From Mycteria americana (Eukaryota; Chordata; Aves; Ciconiiformes; Ciconiidae): a DNA stretch of 64,000 nt. The notes under the pieces are model-generated. The model was not told the DNA's origin. It was given only the letters and a program-made list of their open reading frames with translations, and did not search any database. Where the stretch lies: positions 36,109,926 to 36,173,925 of the forward strand of contig NC_134366.1 in the NCBI RefSeq assembly GCF_035582795.1. The letters are read 5' to 3'. Made by a program: the position numbers and the translations under genes. Below, in pieces: positions 37,801 to 51,700 of the stretch; positions within the stretch are counted from its first letter, which is position 1, and each line of letters begins with the position of its first letter.

Positions 37801-40800
37801 GGCAGCCTCTGGCATCTTCACTAGTTGCCTGCAATGAATGAAATTGATTCATTTCATTCATTCTTCTCTTTCCCTCAGTATTCAAATCTCTCCTTCACCT
37901 GAAGCAATGCTGGCCTCTCTCAACAGTGAATGCATGTCAGGAACACAACTGCCATCTGTAGTAATTATCCTTGCTTGTGAGATGTATCTGAGGTCCCTGA
38001 GATCCGTTCACCATGCAGCCCACATGAGGCTGGTGACGCTGCCAATGGCTGACTCTTCATAGAGTGCTTGGACGAAACCTCCTGCTGTCCCTGTGGGCTC
38101 ACTTCCAACCTGATCCCCAGGCACTCCCTCCCTTTTGCTGCCTTCACACACACCAGCTTCAGACCAAACAGCTTCCTCTCTCTTCTCTCCATAGAGGACC
38201 ATGCACCAGCTATAACCCTTACCTCCTGAGGTGGCACTGGACTTTTCAAGGCAGTGGTAGTCAGGTCCAGCACTGGATTCAAGCCCCTGCAGAGGAGTCC
38301 TTGGCATCCCGGAGCTAGTACAGCTTTCCTTTCACTGGTTTTTGAGTGCACTTCAGCAGCACTGTCTACAAGCTACGTTGCATCCTCCACTAAGACAGAC
38401 AAGCCACAACCAGAGGGCACAGGGTGGAGGACAGCCAGTCCACCTGGAAAAGGTGGGTCAGATAGGGGAAGGTCTTTGGGATCCAAAGCAGGAGATAGAC
38501 ACAGAGCCCACACTGCAGGAGATAGATCCAGAGAGCACTTGTGACTAAGCGCTACTAAAGCTGAAAGATCTTGGAAGGGGCAGTAGCAAGGATGTATTCA
38601 AGAGGTGATCCTCAAAGACTGGAGGGTTCAGAAGAGGATGCAAAGCAAATTTTTAGCCACTCAGAGTATCAATCCCACTAACTGTAACTGTGGTGAGAAA
38701 GACAACATGTCCTGACAGGAAATGGGTGCAATGTAAAGACATTATCTGAGGCAAACATCTGCAGCTGACTGAGGTCATTGCTTATGAGACAGCTATTCTG
38801 TGTTGACCATAGTGGAAAAAGGAAACAAGTGTGCGAAAGAAGCAGAAGAAAGCATTTGAGAATTCCTTTTCTGTACAAGCACAGACACATTTCGGTTTTC
38901 GCTTGGCCCCTCTTGCAGTGTCCAACTGCCAAGCTAGCATACTTCTCTATTGCCGTGTCCTCGGGTGTCAGGCAATCCACCCGAAAGTGCCTGATGCCTT
39001 CCCCAGAATGACGTGTCTTCCCTCAGCATATGCGTAACTGCCCCGGGTCTTTGAGCCACTGGAGAGATGCCAGCCCATGCACCATTGTCTGCCTCCGGGC
39101 TACGAACACAGGGCATTTCCAAACGATTCAGATTTTTCCCGGGGGAGGTTTTTGTTTCAATGTTCAGACCTGTGTCCCTGCGCATGGCCATGCTGGGAGA
39201 GCAGGACATCTGTCACCTCAGCAAGCAGCCCCCTGTACGTGGCCACACACACACATTACATGCAGAGCTCACAACGCTCACAACGCAGGCTGAGAGCGGC
39301 GATACTGGTGTGTGTGCTGCAAGCGACCTGGGCCATGCTGAGCCACCCATGCGATGGAGACGGTTCCCTGAGAGGCAGCAGACTGCAGGGTACCAGGAGA
39401 CAGAAAGCTGTGCCCTGGCTCTCGGCGCAAAGCTGAAGCAGTGCATCCACGTGCAAAATGAGAGAAAAGCTGCAGGGAGAGGATGCAGGATTATACATCT
39501 TGCACGTACAGCTGTCTTGCACCTCGCAGGCATACGGACGCCAAGACTTGCAGCTTTTTAGGGTGCATCCCAGTGGCCATACCAGGAGAATTGCATCATG
39601 ACTCAATGAAGGTTTATACTTACGTTTTCGATACATAGCTTAGGGCAAGCTGAGCCTTAGTCACTGGAAATCACACAACTCATTGTATACCTCTTCAGCA
39701 TCAGAAACAGCGGTTGCATCTCAATCTACAGATTACCAAAAGCATTTGAAAATTTTCCTTTCAGATACAAACAAAAGCAGTGAATAAGATATCCTTTCAC
39801 ATGAAAATATCTTTTAAATTACTCAGTTTTTCCCTTGTATGTTTATTTTTTGCCTGCCACTTCAATGTAAAAAAAAATACTGTTTTAGAAAATATGTTTC
39901 CTTGGGCATCCAATTATAATACTTCTATTGAGCTCAGTAAAGTATCAGCCTGGTCCTTGCGCAGGTGTTTCTGTGTTAATAGTAGGTCTACTGGACTAAG
40001 AGCCCAATTGCCTGCATTTATTTCAGTGAATTACAATGGCAGAAAACTGAGTTACAAACAAGAGAGGGATCTTTCCTGCTAGTCTCAGGGGTGGATGGGC
40101 CTGTTGAATCAATTGCCTCTTTCCCCTACAGATGGTCCTACCAATTCGCATAGGCTCATGGGGGAAGACGAGGAGTTAGGGAGAGAGGGCTGAGTCAAGT
40201 TGTTGTTGCTGACTCTGCCCAGGCTAGTGCCCCATCTTTTGCAAGCTCTATAACTCCATGATTCAAAACTAGAAGTCAGGTCAATTTTGCTTCCCCACTT
40301 CATTTCACTTTCTAAATTATTTAGGAGAGGCTGTGCCATTGCACCTGCCAAAGAAATTTGATTTTCCGAATCTCTTTAGCGAATCTGGACTTCTCCTGTC
40401 ATCCTCTTTCTCCTTCCCTTTAATTCTCTTTTGTTTCTTTCCTTTTCCCCCGACTCCTTTTCTATATCCTCATTCTGCCTCAGCTGTACTCTTTTTCATT
40501 GAAAAATAAGATTTTTCCCAACACTCGGCAGCTCTTTTTGTTCATTACTTGGCCATTCTCAGCTCTTCTGCAAAATACCCTGAATGTTGTGAAAGCTACA
40601 TTGAGGAAATGAGTGACAAAGACAACCAATAAATAATTTGCCAAGTTCCTCTGTATCAAAAAATGCTGAGAAGGCATCATTGCTGCTGCTAAGCTGTGAG
40701 ACCCAAATACTAAAAGAGATGGCAAGACATGTTCTGTCTTGTCCCTGCATGTCTTCCCTGTAGGGCTCACAGCCTGGAAAGAACACCCTGGTCCTCAGGT

Positions 40801-40956
40801 CTCTTTCCTGCCTACCACCTACATGTACAAAATAATCCTGTTGTAAAGGTCTGCCTTAACAGCATTTTGGGTTTTGACTTTTTCTTTCTTTCCTTTCGCT
40901 TCTCACTAGTGTGCTGTGAAAGGTGTCTGGGAGCTTCTTCGTTCTAATGGAGCATG

Positions 40957-41620
40957 GGATCATTCAGGTGGAAGGCACCTCTGGAGGTCATCTAGGCCAC
41001 CCCCTTACTTAAACATCCAGTTCAAAGTGGGACCAAGTTGCTCAGTGTCTCATCCAGTCGAGCTTTGCACACCTCCAAGGAGATTCAACAGCCTCTGGGC
41101 ACCTGTGCCAGTGCTTGACCAATCCCCCTGTGAAACTTTCTTCTGGTTAGGAAATTCGTTCCATGGTTAGGAAGCACTTTCTCATTTGAAACGCACATTT
41201 CAATTCACAGCTAGGTGAGTCCCGTGTGTTCATTGGTGTCCTCTCTGGTATTCACACTGCTAATAGGAAGCAGTCTTGGTGTCCTCTGAGGCTTTGTTTT
41301 GCTAGACTAAACACAGCATCCACTTCCCAGCTCCTTTCCAGCACAAAGCTCTCCATCCCTCTGACTGCTCTGGGCACCCTTCAGCCTCAGTCCATCTTTG
41401 TTTAACATAGGCCATCAGAAGCATGAGCAAAATTTAAATGAAATCTCACAAACATCTTTGAATCAGGGCAATAAGCTTCCCTCTTTTCTGCTGGATATCC
41501 CTCAGCAGGCCACTCTAAAACCATATTAGCAGGACACCCACCATATACACCAGGGTCCTTCCCTTCCACAGTTATTTTCCATCCAGCACATTCGCTGCCA
41601 TCGTAGCACCCAGCTCATGA
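40957..41620 (-). mobile_element. Old CR1 LINE, 3' part on minus strand
   Basis: Read on the plus strand, it begins with the reverse complement of a CR1 3'UTR ('ggtggaaggcacctctggaggtc' region). It continues through 'cagtgcttgacc' and 'gttccatggttaggaag' segments into degraded ORF2 C-terminal sequence. It lacks a terminal octamer tail. Similar sequence may continue to about 42000, but I cannot place that part with confidence. Confidence 0.75.
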
Positions 41621-42020
41621 ATTCCTTCCTCGCAACGTACTTATCAACACTCAGCAGTGCTCTCTCCCTTTTAGCCAGCTCCGTGCACACCTAATCCCTG
41701 TTTTCTCAGAGCTTGCTCATCACTGCATCCCACAAGGCTCCATGAAAAAGCTTCACTGAAATTCCCAGGAAGGAAACGTATGTTTCCTTTGTGTAGGAAA
41801 AAGCTTCTCAAAGACTCTATTGGGCTGACACAATCCAACATAGTAAAGTCATGTTTCATTTTATCCTGTTAACCTCCTAACCTCTATTTGTCCTCTCATT
41901 CAAAATTTTCTTGAGAGCTTTGCATACTATTGCAGCCAACCACATAAGACTGCCTGGGTCACCTCCTCTCCTCACCTTCTTAACTAAAGGGCCCAGGTTT
42001 GCTTTTCTTCATACATGTGT
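41621..42020 (-). repeat. Possible further old LINE sequence
   Basis: The sequence between the old CR1 and 42020 looks repeat-derived in wording and follows on in the same direction. No motif settles it. It could be the same element, an older one, or unique DNA. Confidence 0.3.
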
Positions 42021-43510
42021 TATTGTCCTCATCTGAGAGGTTTGAAACTAAGAATACTTGCTACCAGGGCTGTGCTTCCATGTACCAGTCCCTCCAAAAT
42101 TCATAGGCACACTTTGCCCCACAATAATCCAGCCGTTTTCTGGAAAAATGCCAGACTCACTGTATCTTGAACAGCAGAATGGGCAGAAAAATGAAGACAC
42201 GCTTGAGATCCAAAATGACTTATGATCATCCCAGAAGTGTGCAAAAAGAGACAAACTGAGCAATAGTTGGCAGCATGTTCATCGCTGTGGAGGCAGTAAT
42301 TTCTTCAACTACATCTCTATTGTCAGAGCTTATCCGTTAGGTCATGGGGATCCAAAACGCTGCCATAGCTCTGCAGTTTCATTTCTGGAGTTACTAGCTG
42401 GAAAAACAGTGAGGAGAAGAGGTGAAATCATGGATGAGGAGTTAGCTACCAATAGGCGAGATTTCAATTGCCTTCTAATCTATCTCTTTGTTGAGACATG
42501 TCTGTTTATCCCAGTTGCGTTATTCTTTTCAATCAGCATTCCCAGCAAAAGTTACCAGCACTGCTATTATAGTACCCGTAGCTAAAATAGTTTTGCAATA
42601 TGGGGAATATAAACAAGATGGATTTTGTTGGCCTCCTCCCAATTTTCTTGAACTCTTCGTGAACACTTCTTGAAGCGGCAAAAATCCCTTGGTACAAGAG
42701 GTGCCTATACAAGAAAAACTTTTCTCCTGTAATCTTTAAGAAATCTACATGTAGGAATAGATTTTTAAACAATTTTTAATATAATACTCCACATTTAAAC
42801 AGTTTCACTTTCTAAGTTCAAATACAGTTGTGAATAAAATCCCTGATCCTCTGCTCAAAACATACTATAAACGTCCTACCGCATGTCGAGTGGAAATTCT
42901 GAAATTTCATCCTAGCAATTTAAACCAGACCTAACTTTTTCATCTGCTCAGTCTCTTACAAAACTATCATTAAAAAAACCCCAAAACATCACACAAGAAA
43001 AAACCGCCAACAACAATAACCCCAACTTTCTGTTGCAGCTCAATGGTAAGAACACTAAGCTTAAAAGCTAAATTTTGTGGGCACTGCTATTTAGTTAGGA
43101 AAAATGGTACCTACGTGGTATGAATTGTCAAAAACTAGATTTATCAGTACTGTAACCTAACTGTAATGAACAAAATGCAGACGACTGGAAAGTCAGAAGT
43201 CAACAGAGAGAAATGACGCAAACCATGCAAATGTGAATGGTTATTTGTAATAGGATAAGACTACATTATTTACGTAAAACTGACTATTTACTATGCCTAA
43301 GCATGATGTTTTATGCCAGGATATCACATGTCTTTTTCTCCTGGTGCTCTCTTGCTCACTCTGTAAAGCTTTCATTTATTTTCAGGAAATATTTAACATA
43401 TTCCTGCCATGTTGCATAAAATTCTGCCTGAGAGAAAGGTAACTACATCTGCCAGCTCCGTGTGTGCTAAGAAATGTGTGCTGAAGCTAAAGGCTTCAGA
43501 CAACATACCT
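42021..43510. other. Intergenic, nothing recognised
   Basis: AT-rich sequence with short chance ORFs only. Confidence 0.6.
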
Positions 43511-43850
43511 TCACAGAATCACAGAATCACAGAATCGTGTAGGTTGGAAAAGACCTTTAAGCTCATCGAGTCCAACCATAAACCTAACACTACCAAGACC
43601 ACCACTACACCATGTCCCTAAGCACCCCATCCAAACGGCTTTTAAATACCTCCAGGGATGGTGACTCAACCACTTCCCTGGGCAGCCTGTTCCAATGCTT
43701 GATAACCCTCTCGGTGAAGTAAAATTTCCTCATATCCAGTCTAAACCTCCCCTGGCTCAACTTGAGGCCATTTCCTCTTGTCCTATCACTTGTTACCTGG
43801 GAGAAGAGACCGACCCCCGCCTCGCTACAACCTCCTTTCAGGTAGTTGTA
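43511..43850 (-). mobile_element. CR1 LINE, 3' end on minus strand
   Basis: On the plus strand it opens with reverse-complement tail units (CACAGAAT three times). The reverse-complemented 3'UTR and the C-terminal coding end follow, up to the 'caggtagttgta' segment. It is 5'-truncated at 43850. The last bases then recur as GTAGTTGTAAAAAA at about 43843 and 43864, a local duplication at the truncated end. Confidence 0.93.
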
Positions 43851-46800
43851 AAAAAAGGGTTGTAGTTGTAAAAAACCTTAAAAAAAACTTTGCCGTAGCA
43901 CAGCTGTGGTCTGGCGGACATCCTCATCTGTTTCACTGCTGTGTGGGCCTAGCATCAGCATCAGCGTCAACAGGATTACGCAGAAACACGGGGCTAAGCA
44001 CCTATTTGCAGATCCTCCACATCTAAGACAACACTGTGAAAGGAGCTGGAGAAATGGAAATGCAGAGACGCATATCTCAAGCTAGCATTCACAACGTGAC
44101 CCTTTGGTGAACATTCAAGAACAATTCCAGGCCACGTGAAGTGCCTGAGGCCATCGCGTGGCTCCTTTCAGAGCCAAGGCTAAAATTTACATTAGAGACC
44201 ATCCCTCTACCAGAGTTTCTCCACTACAAAGTGGAGCGTGATCGTAGTTGCTGTCTGTCCCACAGCAGGGAGAGGAGCCGATTCCTCCTCGCTCTGGGTC
44301 TGTAAAACACCGTGTTGAGTTTTCGGGAGCTGTGCTATGAATTAGCTCGAGGGAGCTTGAACCCAAGGGGTGGGAATGCCCCCGGATGGCTAACCAGCTC
44401 CGGCTCCCCCTGCTCCTGACACTGTCAGGATAGCTGACGTATAGTACAGCTGACTATACTATAGTATAAATACTGTCTATAGTATAGGTATGGGGTATAG
44501 CTGAAGAAATGATGCTCCTTTTCCACATCAGGAAGAGGACAGCTGTGTCACTGAGGATGTTATACAAGATCATGGGAGCTGTGGTTCAGAAAGTCTGTCG
44601 CTGTGGCTTCTTAATTATCTGCTTTGTGGCCGCGCTCGGTGCCGACCAGGCCCTGCAGCATGACGCAGGCAGGCATCGCTGCCGGCAGCCCCTGGCCCTG
44701 GGGACCATATGTTTGAGGTGTAACGTCATCCACGCAGCATTGCCACCAAGCTCCAGAGCAAGGGACATCATGAGCCAACGGTCCCCTGTAATGGTCAGTT
44801 ACATGTCACCTAATATACAGTAAGTTTGTAAATAGCCACCTCTTCAAACGTGCCCAATTTTAGCACAAAAACACCATTCTAGACTCTCATTTCTAATTCA
44901 CTTTCTGGTCAAGACAAGAAAGCTGAGCAGCTATCACAGCTGTCCTGCAATTTGGAGACGCCAGGAGCCACTCCTGATTTTTTAGAGCATTCCCAGCTAA
45001 AAAAGAATATTTTCTATCTGATTTACTAAAACCATTCCAGATTACTGAAGGGAAGAAAATGAAGGCGATACAAAACTGTCACTGATATTTCTTTTGCAAG
45101 GCTGCAGAGTAGCCCTGGCTTGTGGTAGTGTAACATAAGGATGCTTTTCATGTGACCTTCTTCTTCCTGATAAACTCTTGCTTGAGAATGGCAGGTTAGA
45201 AGTGCTAAAGCAAGAGGCAAAAGAGAAAAATAAAATAGGAAAGAGCAGAAGTAGAATAAATACCTGCACAAGCTGCTCCAAAGGACTTTGCCAGTGCTTT
45301 ACCAGGAAAAAAAATATTATCTGATGCTAACTGAGGAAATGGCATCCCATGGCTTTTTCAGTCCAGGTCAAAGTCAGGGCTACCTGAAATTGTCTATAGT
45401 GTGATGCTGTATTAACACCAAAAGGAAGCCTACTGCATGCACTCAAAGGAACATCTTAGGCAAAAGCTGATTTGGGGGAAAAGACATTTTGGCGAAAGAG
45501 AACCTAAGTGCAAGGGGGGTTTTGAGGATACAAAAAGTATATGTATCAGTAGGGAATTAATAGCAAACTTCAGGAGTATCAAGAGACATTGTGTTGTGGG
45601 ATTGCAAATTCCTACAGATGTCAGGAGGAGCTATTCAGGAAAAGGCCCTTATTGAACCTATTAAAGGTGTTTCAACATTTTTTTCAAACAAAAAAAAAAA
45701 TCATCTATTTCAAAATCTTTGAAAAAAGGTATCACTTCTGGCAAGCGGCCACAGAAAATTTATTACAAAACAAAAAGCTTGTCACTCCAGAAAACCTGGG
45801 ACTTCATTTTGGAATTATGAAATGTCATGGTCCCATCGTGTATTTTGTGACATTTAATCACTACACTCTTCTTATTACTCCAGGCTATGTCAAGTTTGTC
45901 TAGTGCTTAAGGGGCTAACTCAAAGGAAGAAGTGGCAGAACAGGCAGAGTGACTTTGTCCCCTGGCAAAGAAATGTCCCACGTCAATAGCAAGCAAAAGA
46001 TTTCAAGCAGATGTCATCTAATGTTTGGGACCAGTAGTTCCGCCTTTTCTGATGTGATCTGACTCGTTTTCTTCCTTGTGGTAGCTCAGAAAATTAGATA
46101 TATTTCTTACTGTGCTAGCCTTTGTTCTGATGGTACTACTTTTAGAAAAGTTTTCTCAAAGCTTGATCAGAAGGAGCTGAGGCTCAGAAGAGAGTGAAAA
46201 AATAGTACAGAAAGTAGGAGGGATGGTAGAAGCCATTTCCCACTTTGTCCATTTGTCTTTCCTTTTACATATAAGGCAGTGCCAGGTTCATAATGAATTC
46301 AATAGAAATGTTGCCATTGAGTTCACCCTCTTACAGTAATTTTGCCATACCATTGAGAGAGTTTTAAAACAGCTTTCCCTCTGTGTGACACTGATCTTTC
46401 CCTTTTGAGAAGCAGTTATTTTCATCACCCCTGTGACCGGTTCTCTGAAACAATATGCAAAAATTTGCTCAATATGGACACAGTAAGGAAGATGTGAAAC
46501 ATGAAACAGAAAGTAATGGGATTCTAGGATGTTAAAGGAGCCTCCCACGCATTTCTTATCATTGTCAGAAGCCAGAAAACATCAGCTTTGTTTTGCTGAC
46601 CTTTTGCAGGCTTTTGGCTCTGCAGAGGTTCTCGGTAGACCCAAGAGCACTGGAAGCTCTGGCTACACCATGTGTCCACACAGTAATGCTCCTTTCAAAA
46701 GCTCTGCTTTCCACAGGTTAGGAGCTCATGAAATTTGCAGTCTTTTAGATATGATGGGGTCTTGCAACCCCATCACATTGCTTAGTAGAAAAAAGTGTCA

Positions 46801-48299
46801 GCTGTGGACTTACCTATTCGGATGGCAAAGCATGCACTGACAGTGGCCTGTGGCTGCAAAACTCTTCAGCTTGACTCTCTTTGCTCTTTCATCAGGCAAG
46901 AGGATTCCTGTCAAAATCAGTGGAGTTACAACAGCATAAAACATGTGCAATGGCTTTCCGTGGGCAAGGGGGTAGGGCTGGCCAAAAAGACCATTCAGGG
47001 AATAGCAAATATGTCCAAAACATAGTCTGGAGCTGAAAGCAGGTGGGGAGACGAAAGTCCTCATGAATTCAAATTGAATTTAGCTACTAGTTTTGTCTGT
47101 TAATAAAAAGTGGTGAACATGCCAATGTCTTAAAACTTTCCCTTTTTTTTAGCTGGTTTCAAGAGTATGTGCTGCTTTGGACATGTGAGGTGAATGTTAT
47201 TTTGACATGAGGTAAAACATTTTTCATGTTCAACACAAAGCCACAGTGATTTTCATTATTTGTTATTAGTACAGTCCTAGGAGCCAGGCATTGCAGCTGG
47301 CTCCATCATACTGACACAAGCATTCGGGCAGACACGCAGTGACTCAGATCACAGAACAGATCCCAATGGAAACTGCTTTTTATTAAATTCCTTTGGTGGC
47401 TTAGTTTCCAACTAGATCCTCTCCCCAGTCTGACACAGCTGCTCAAACGCCAGCACTGAGACACATGGGAGGTGGCGAGAAAAAGTGACTCGTGGCAGAA
47501 GTCAGACTATGGACTGGCAGTGACACTCTTTTTAGTAGCATCTTTCCTACATTGATATCAGCTTGTAACAGTTGTGGAACCACATGCTAAATGTCAGGCA
47601 GAAAGCAGCAGATTTCACTAAATAGGCATGTGGCACCAAGGCTAAATGGGAGACATAGCATGTAGCTGATAATTGCATAGCAGTCTCCAAGGAATGTCTT
47701 CCATATGACTTTTTAAAAGTCCTGTTTAAAAAAAAAATTAGTAGAAAATAAAATTTTAGAAAGTAGCAATTTCACAAAATGTATAAAATACGCAACTTCA
47801 CACCAGAAATTTTGCATAGACTATTACAAACACATAATGAAAATACTGTGAAATGAAACACAGAAGTTTCATTTATCCTTTCTTAAAAGTGCCTGTAATT
47901 CTGACCAAAGTCTTTGCTCTCTGTTCATGTTTGCCAATGGTTATTGTATTCACAGGGAATAAAGAGAATACACTTTGCTGCATTCATGTAGACATGCTTT
48001 GAAAGTCTAAGCACTTCATCCTGACAAGTCCAGACAAGCAGTATCGGAAAAAAGTAGACCACAGAAATCCCAAGATTCGAGCATTTCTAAATAACAACGA
48101 AGATCAAAGTAAGAGCAGCAGGGAGTGACGCTTGATGCTGCAGAGCTAAAGTACAAAGGGAAAGACCCAACGTGTTCCCTCTCTACACCAGAATTGCCAT
48201 TGTCACATGTAGCTTCAGGCGTAGGGAAGAGCCAGGGGTTTTTCGGATCAGAGCGGTTCAACTAGACTGCTTCTGGTTTTTAACTTTTGGTTTCACATG
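43851..48299. other. Intergenic
   Basis: It holds the palindromic cluster at 44.4 kb. The 104-codon ORF at 44509-44823 has a hydrophobic stretch (FLIICFVAALG) but no initiator context or homology I recognise. Confidence 0.55.
44430..44500. repeat. TATAGTA-rich palindromic cluster
   Basis: TATACTATAGTATA at 44455-44468 is a perfect 14-bp palindrome. CTATAGTAT-like words recur on both sides. Confidence 0.8.
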
Positions 48300-48700
48300 T
48301 ATTTTTAACATCAGCAGGGGAAACGGAGTACATTCTGCGTTCGGGACGAGCGATACCAGGGGACTTTACAGCGAGCAGCGCCTGACTGCGGCAGGCAGAG
48401 CGGCGGTGTTCCCCTGCCAGGCACGGGCAGAGCCCCCGCCGAGGAAGGGGTAAGCACGAGCTGGTTCGTTGCACGAGGAGCTCTTGCACCAGCCTGTAAG
48501 AAACTCCAGGGAGAGGAGCTTTGCCCCTCGGAAAGCAGGCGTCTCTCCTGGGCAGCCAGGACCCTTTGCCAGGGAGGATCCAAGACCCAACCCTCCTGGG
48601 TTTCGCCATACAGACCAGCTCTTCCTCCCAAAAAGCAGCCCACGGAGGAAGCGAGGCCCTCACCCCTGCCCAGGCTTACCCAACAGCTCTGAGGTCAGAG
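48300..48700. other. GC-raised segment with a donor-like site
   Basis: A moderately GC- and CpG-raised stretch stands out from its AT-rich flanks. A plus-strand splice-donor-like AAGGGGTAAGC lies at 48445-48454. ORFs on both strands here are not recognisable proteins. It could hold a first exon of a noncoding RNA. Confidence 0.25.
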
Positions 48701-51700
48701 TGCTCCCTGGGAATCACTTTCTTTTTCTGCCCAAGGGCCAAATTTCTTGTATTACATATTTGGGCAAACATCGCCTGGAATTCAGGTCAGCCCACCGAGG
48801 TGGCACGTTGACTCCCGACCTTCTCTTTCTGACAAAAAATGGTTCACTTTAAGAGGACGGATTGGAAAACATCTTGGCCAAGATTATTCTTAGGAGTTGG
48901 GGGACTTTCCTGTAAAGTAGCAAATCTGGGTTCATAATCCCTTTAGATAGGGAAGGGATATGATTCAACATCTCCCACATCCTGGTTGAGCAATCTAAAC
49001 AAAAAGCACCAGACCATCTAATTGGCCATCTGAAGGAAAAATCTAGTTGGACCTAGACCACTTGAATACTCTGGTGAGGGGATCAAAGTCCGTATACCCA
49101 GGCTGGCCCCCAGGATACTTTTGCTTCAATAACAGCAGTGTGAGAGGAGCGAAGACTACAGACCCAGCAAAACCTATTAATCCTATTATAGTGTGCTGGT
49201 ATGTAATTAGAAAGGGCTCCCGCTATAGTAAGTAGGTTCCCTTTCAGAAATTCAGTTCAGAACAATAAAGGAGTTTGCGAGAACTCACCCAGAAAGGAAG
49301 AAAGACCCAAAAAACCCAATGTGTAAGGCACTTTCTGAGTAGTGATATTCAGGTTTCTCAGTAAGATTGTAAGGCCAAATGTATGATCAAAGTCACACAA
49401 AGTTTGCTGTGGCAAAGTCTGCAGCAACTCCACCGCGTCACTACAGGATGCTTGAGCTAGAAAACCTTCATGAAACCACACAACAGTTATTGCTGGCGCT
49501 TAGTGCATTTTGGTTTTCTAGCTACCCATCTCCTAAGAAAAATTTCCAACACATATAAACTGCTAATGAAATGTTATCTCCCGAAAGGAACGTACCGAAG
49601 CCTTGCATCTGATTCTGGCAATGGAATTACAATCCTTTTATCAGTGGCCCTGTTAAGAAGTACTGCCACATTAGAGCATATGTAAAAGATAGCCCTCAGC
49701 TGGACAGTCTACATGTCTCTTTATACTCAGATGGGATATAAATTACATCTACCCACATTCAGCTGTATTTCCCTATTCTAAGCTCTGATGCAGAAATAAA
49801 GCTCTCGGAAGCATGAGAAGTACTCTCTCTTGCATCATTTTGCATACAGTGGCAAAAATAACCACTGATACCACCCAACTTCTGTTCTCAGTGCAGAAAG
49901 AAACTGCTGCTATCCAGGAAAAAATACAAAAATATTGTTAAGTGACTTGGGTTATGTGTAGGTAATTTACAATGGCACAGAAAGGCAATCACCAGGAAAA
50001 GCAGAATGAGAACGCATGACTAAATGTCAGGCTGAGTGAGACAATAGTCTGATAAAGAGATCATGGGCACCAAAAAATTGGGCATGAATGAAGGTAAACA
50101 CAGCTAGATCTACAGGTGTATCATTGAGCAACACATCAAACTTTTTGTAAGAGTGAAATAGATCCCATCATTACTGAACTGAACTAGACTTTGTATGCAT
50201 TCACAAGTGTGATTACTTTATGGATAAACATTGACACTCCTTTGGTTTCCTCTGGCACCGAGCAAGCTCCTCAGAGAGAGAACTTGCCTTTTGAATGTTT
50301 TGTAAAACACAATCTACATCTAATGTACTATGTTAAAAATAGCAAACAATGAAGATAACAAACATTTATACCATTTCGTACCTCTTATATACCCAGGCTC
50401 CTCACTGTGTTCTCTTTTCAGCTTCATCATCTTCCTGGTGACTGAAAAACCTCCCTCGTCGCCTTTGTCATGCTACTTTTCCGAATTTTCGTATTTCATG
50501 CTTAGAAGAGAGCTCAAAGGGAACCAAGAAGTTCCTTAAACACAAGCGGAATTTACAGTCAATTTATTTCTAAAAGGGGACAGAGATTTTCTATAGAAGC
50601 ACAACAGCCCAACAGTAATTTCAAACACAAAACTCATAAAACGGGATCCTTGTCAAAACAGGGTGTTGACATAGCAGGTGATGATCACAAACAAGCCAAA
50701 TACAGTTAGCGTGCAGGTATCGTGCTTGTGAAAGACAAAAGACCACTGGGGTATTTCTAACTCAGCCAGTTCTCTGCTCTGGTGCCTCATGCAGCCCTAC
50801 GAAGAAGCATCAACCACCACACCCGGCACGCTGCGCCGTGATGGAGACAAAGCAAGAGCTACCCTCCTTCCATGAGAAAAGTTTGTGGAATCGCTTCCTG
50901 ATGCTGTTTATCAGTGCAGCCACAGCAGCAAAGGGCTCCTAGTGCCAATCTAGGTTCACTGGCAAGTGTTACAATATGCCCATTCCGGAGTTAAAATGCC
51001 TGCAATCGTTTTGATTTGAAGGAGATGTGTCCATTTAAAGTGACCTGTAGTATTCAGATATCCCCCAAGAACAGTTATCTCCCAGACCTCTTTCACCGAG
51101 GTCTGCATACCTGCCAGCCTGGAAGTTGACTAGAGAAGACCATGGCATGATTTCTCTTCTCAAGATTAAGCAGATAAAGCTGAAAATCAGGACATAATTT
51201 AAAGGTAACTAAGAATTTTTCCTCTAAACCTCTGATTTAGCTTAAGGCATGGAAATTAATGGTATTTGCATATGATACACTCAAGAAAAAAAAAATTAAG
51301 TTTATTACTACACATCCTAGTCTTGTTTAAAAATGATGCAAGTCTGCCTTTAGGGAAGAAAAATGAGCAATCCTCAGAGCTTTTCACCAAAAAATCCCCA
51401 AACAACTCTGCCGTTCCCTGGCAAACAACCAACAGAGAACCACAGAACTTGCAAAGCCACAAAAGTAAAGGGATGTTAGTCAAGTGCACGAGCGCTCTTT
51501 GGTGACGTGCAGCTTCTCAAAGCAATGTTTGCTTATGAGAAACATGAACGCAGGATATTAATGACCTGTTCGACCTGTTCACTTCAAATACAGCACAGGG
51601 CAGCTTGGTTTAACATTCACACATTCAAGCTCTTAGTGGAGCCAGCGGTGACCATTTATTTGAAAATGCATGGGCAAAAAAACATTCCAGTTTTTGAAGC

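Larger units (their letters stand above)
26560..40956. other. Long intergenic stretch
   Basis: More than 14 kb without a recognised gene, LINE or LTR, apart from microsatellites near 32.3 and 34.9 kb. The longest ORFs (39067-39561 plus, 164 codons; 37072-37497 plus, 141 codons) have no known motif and occur where GC is somewhat raised. Confidence 0.55.

Noticed and set aside
39067-39561. 164-codon plus ORF, with other overlapping long ORFs on both strands
   Set aside because: Several long ORFs overlap on both strands in a GC-raised patch. None shows a domain, signal or splice support, so chance openness is more likely.
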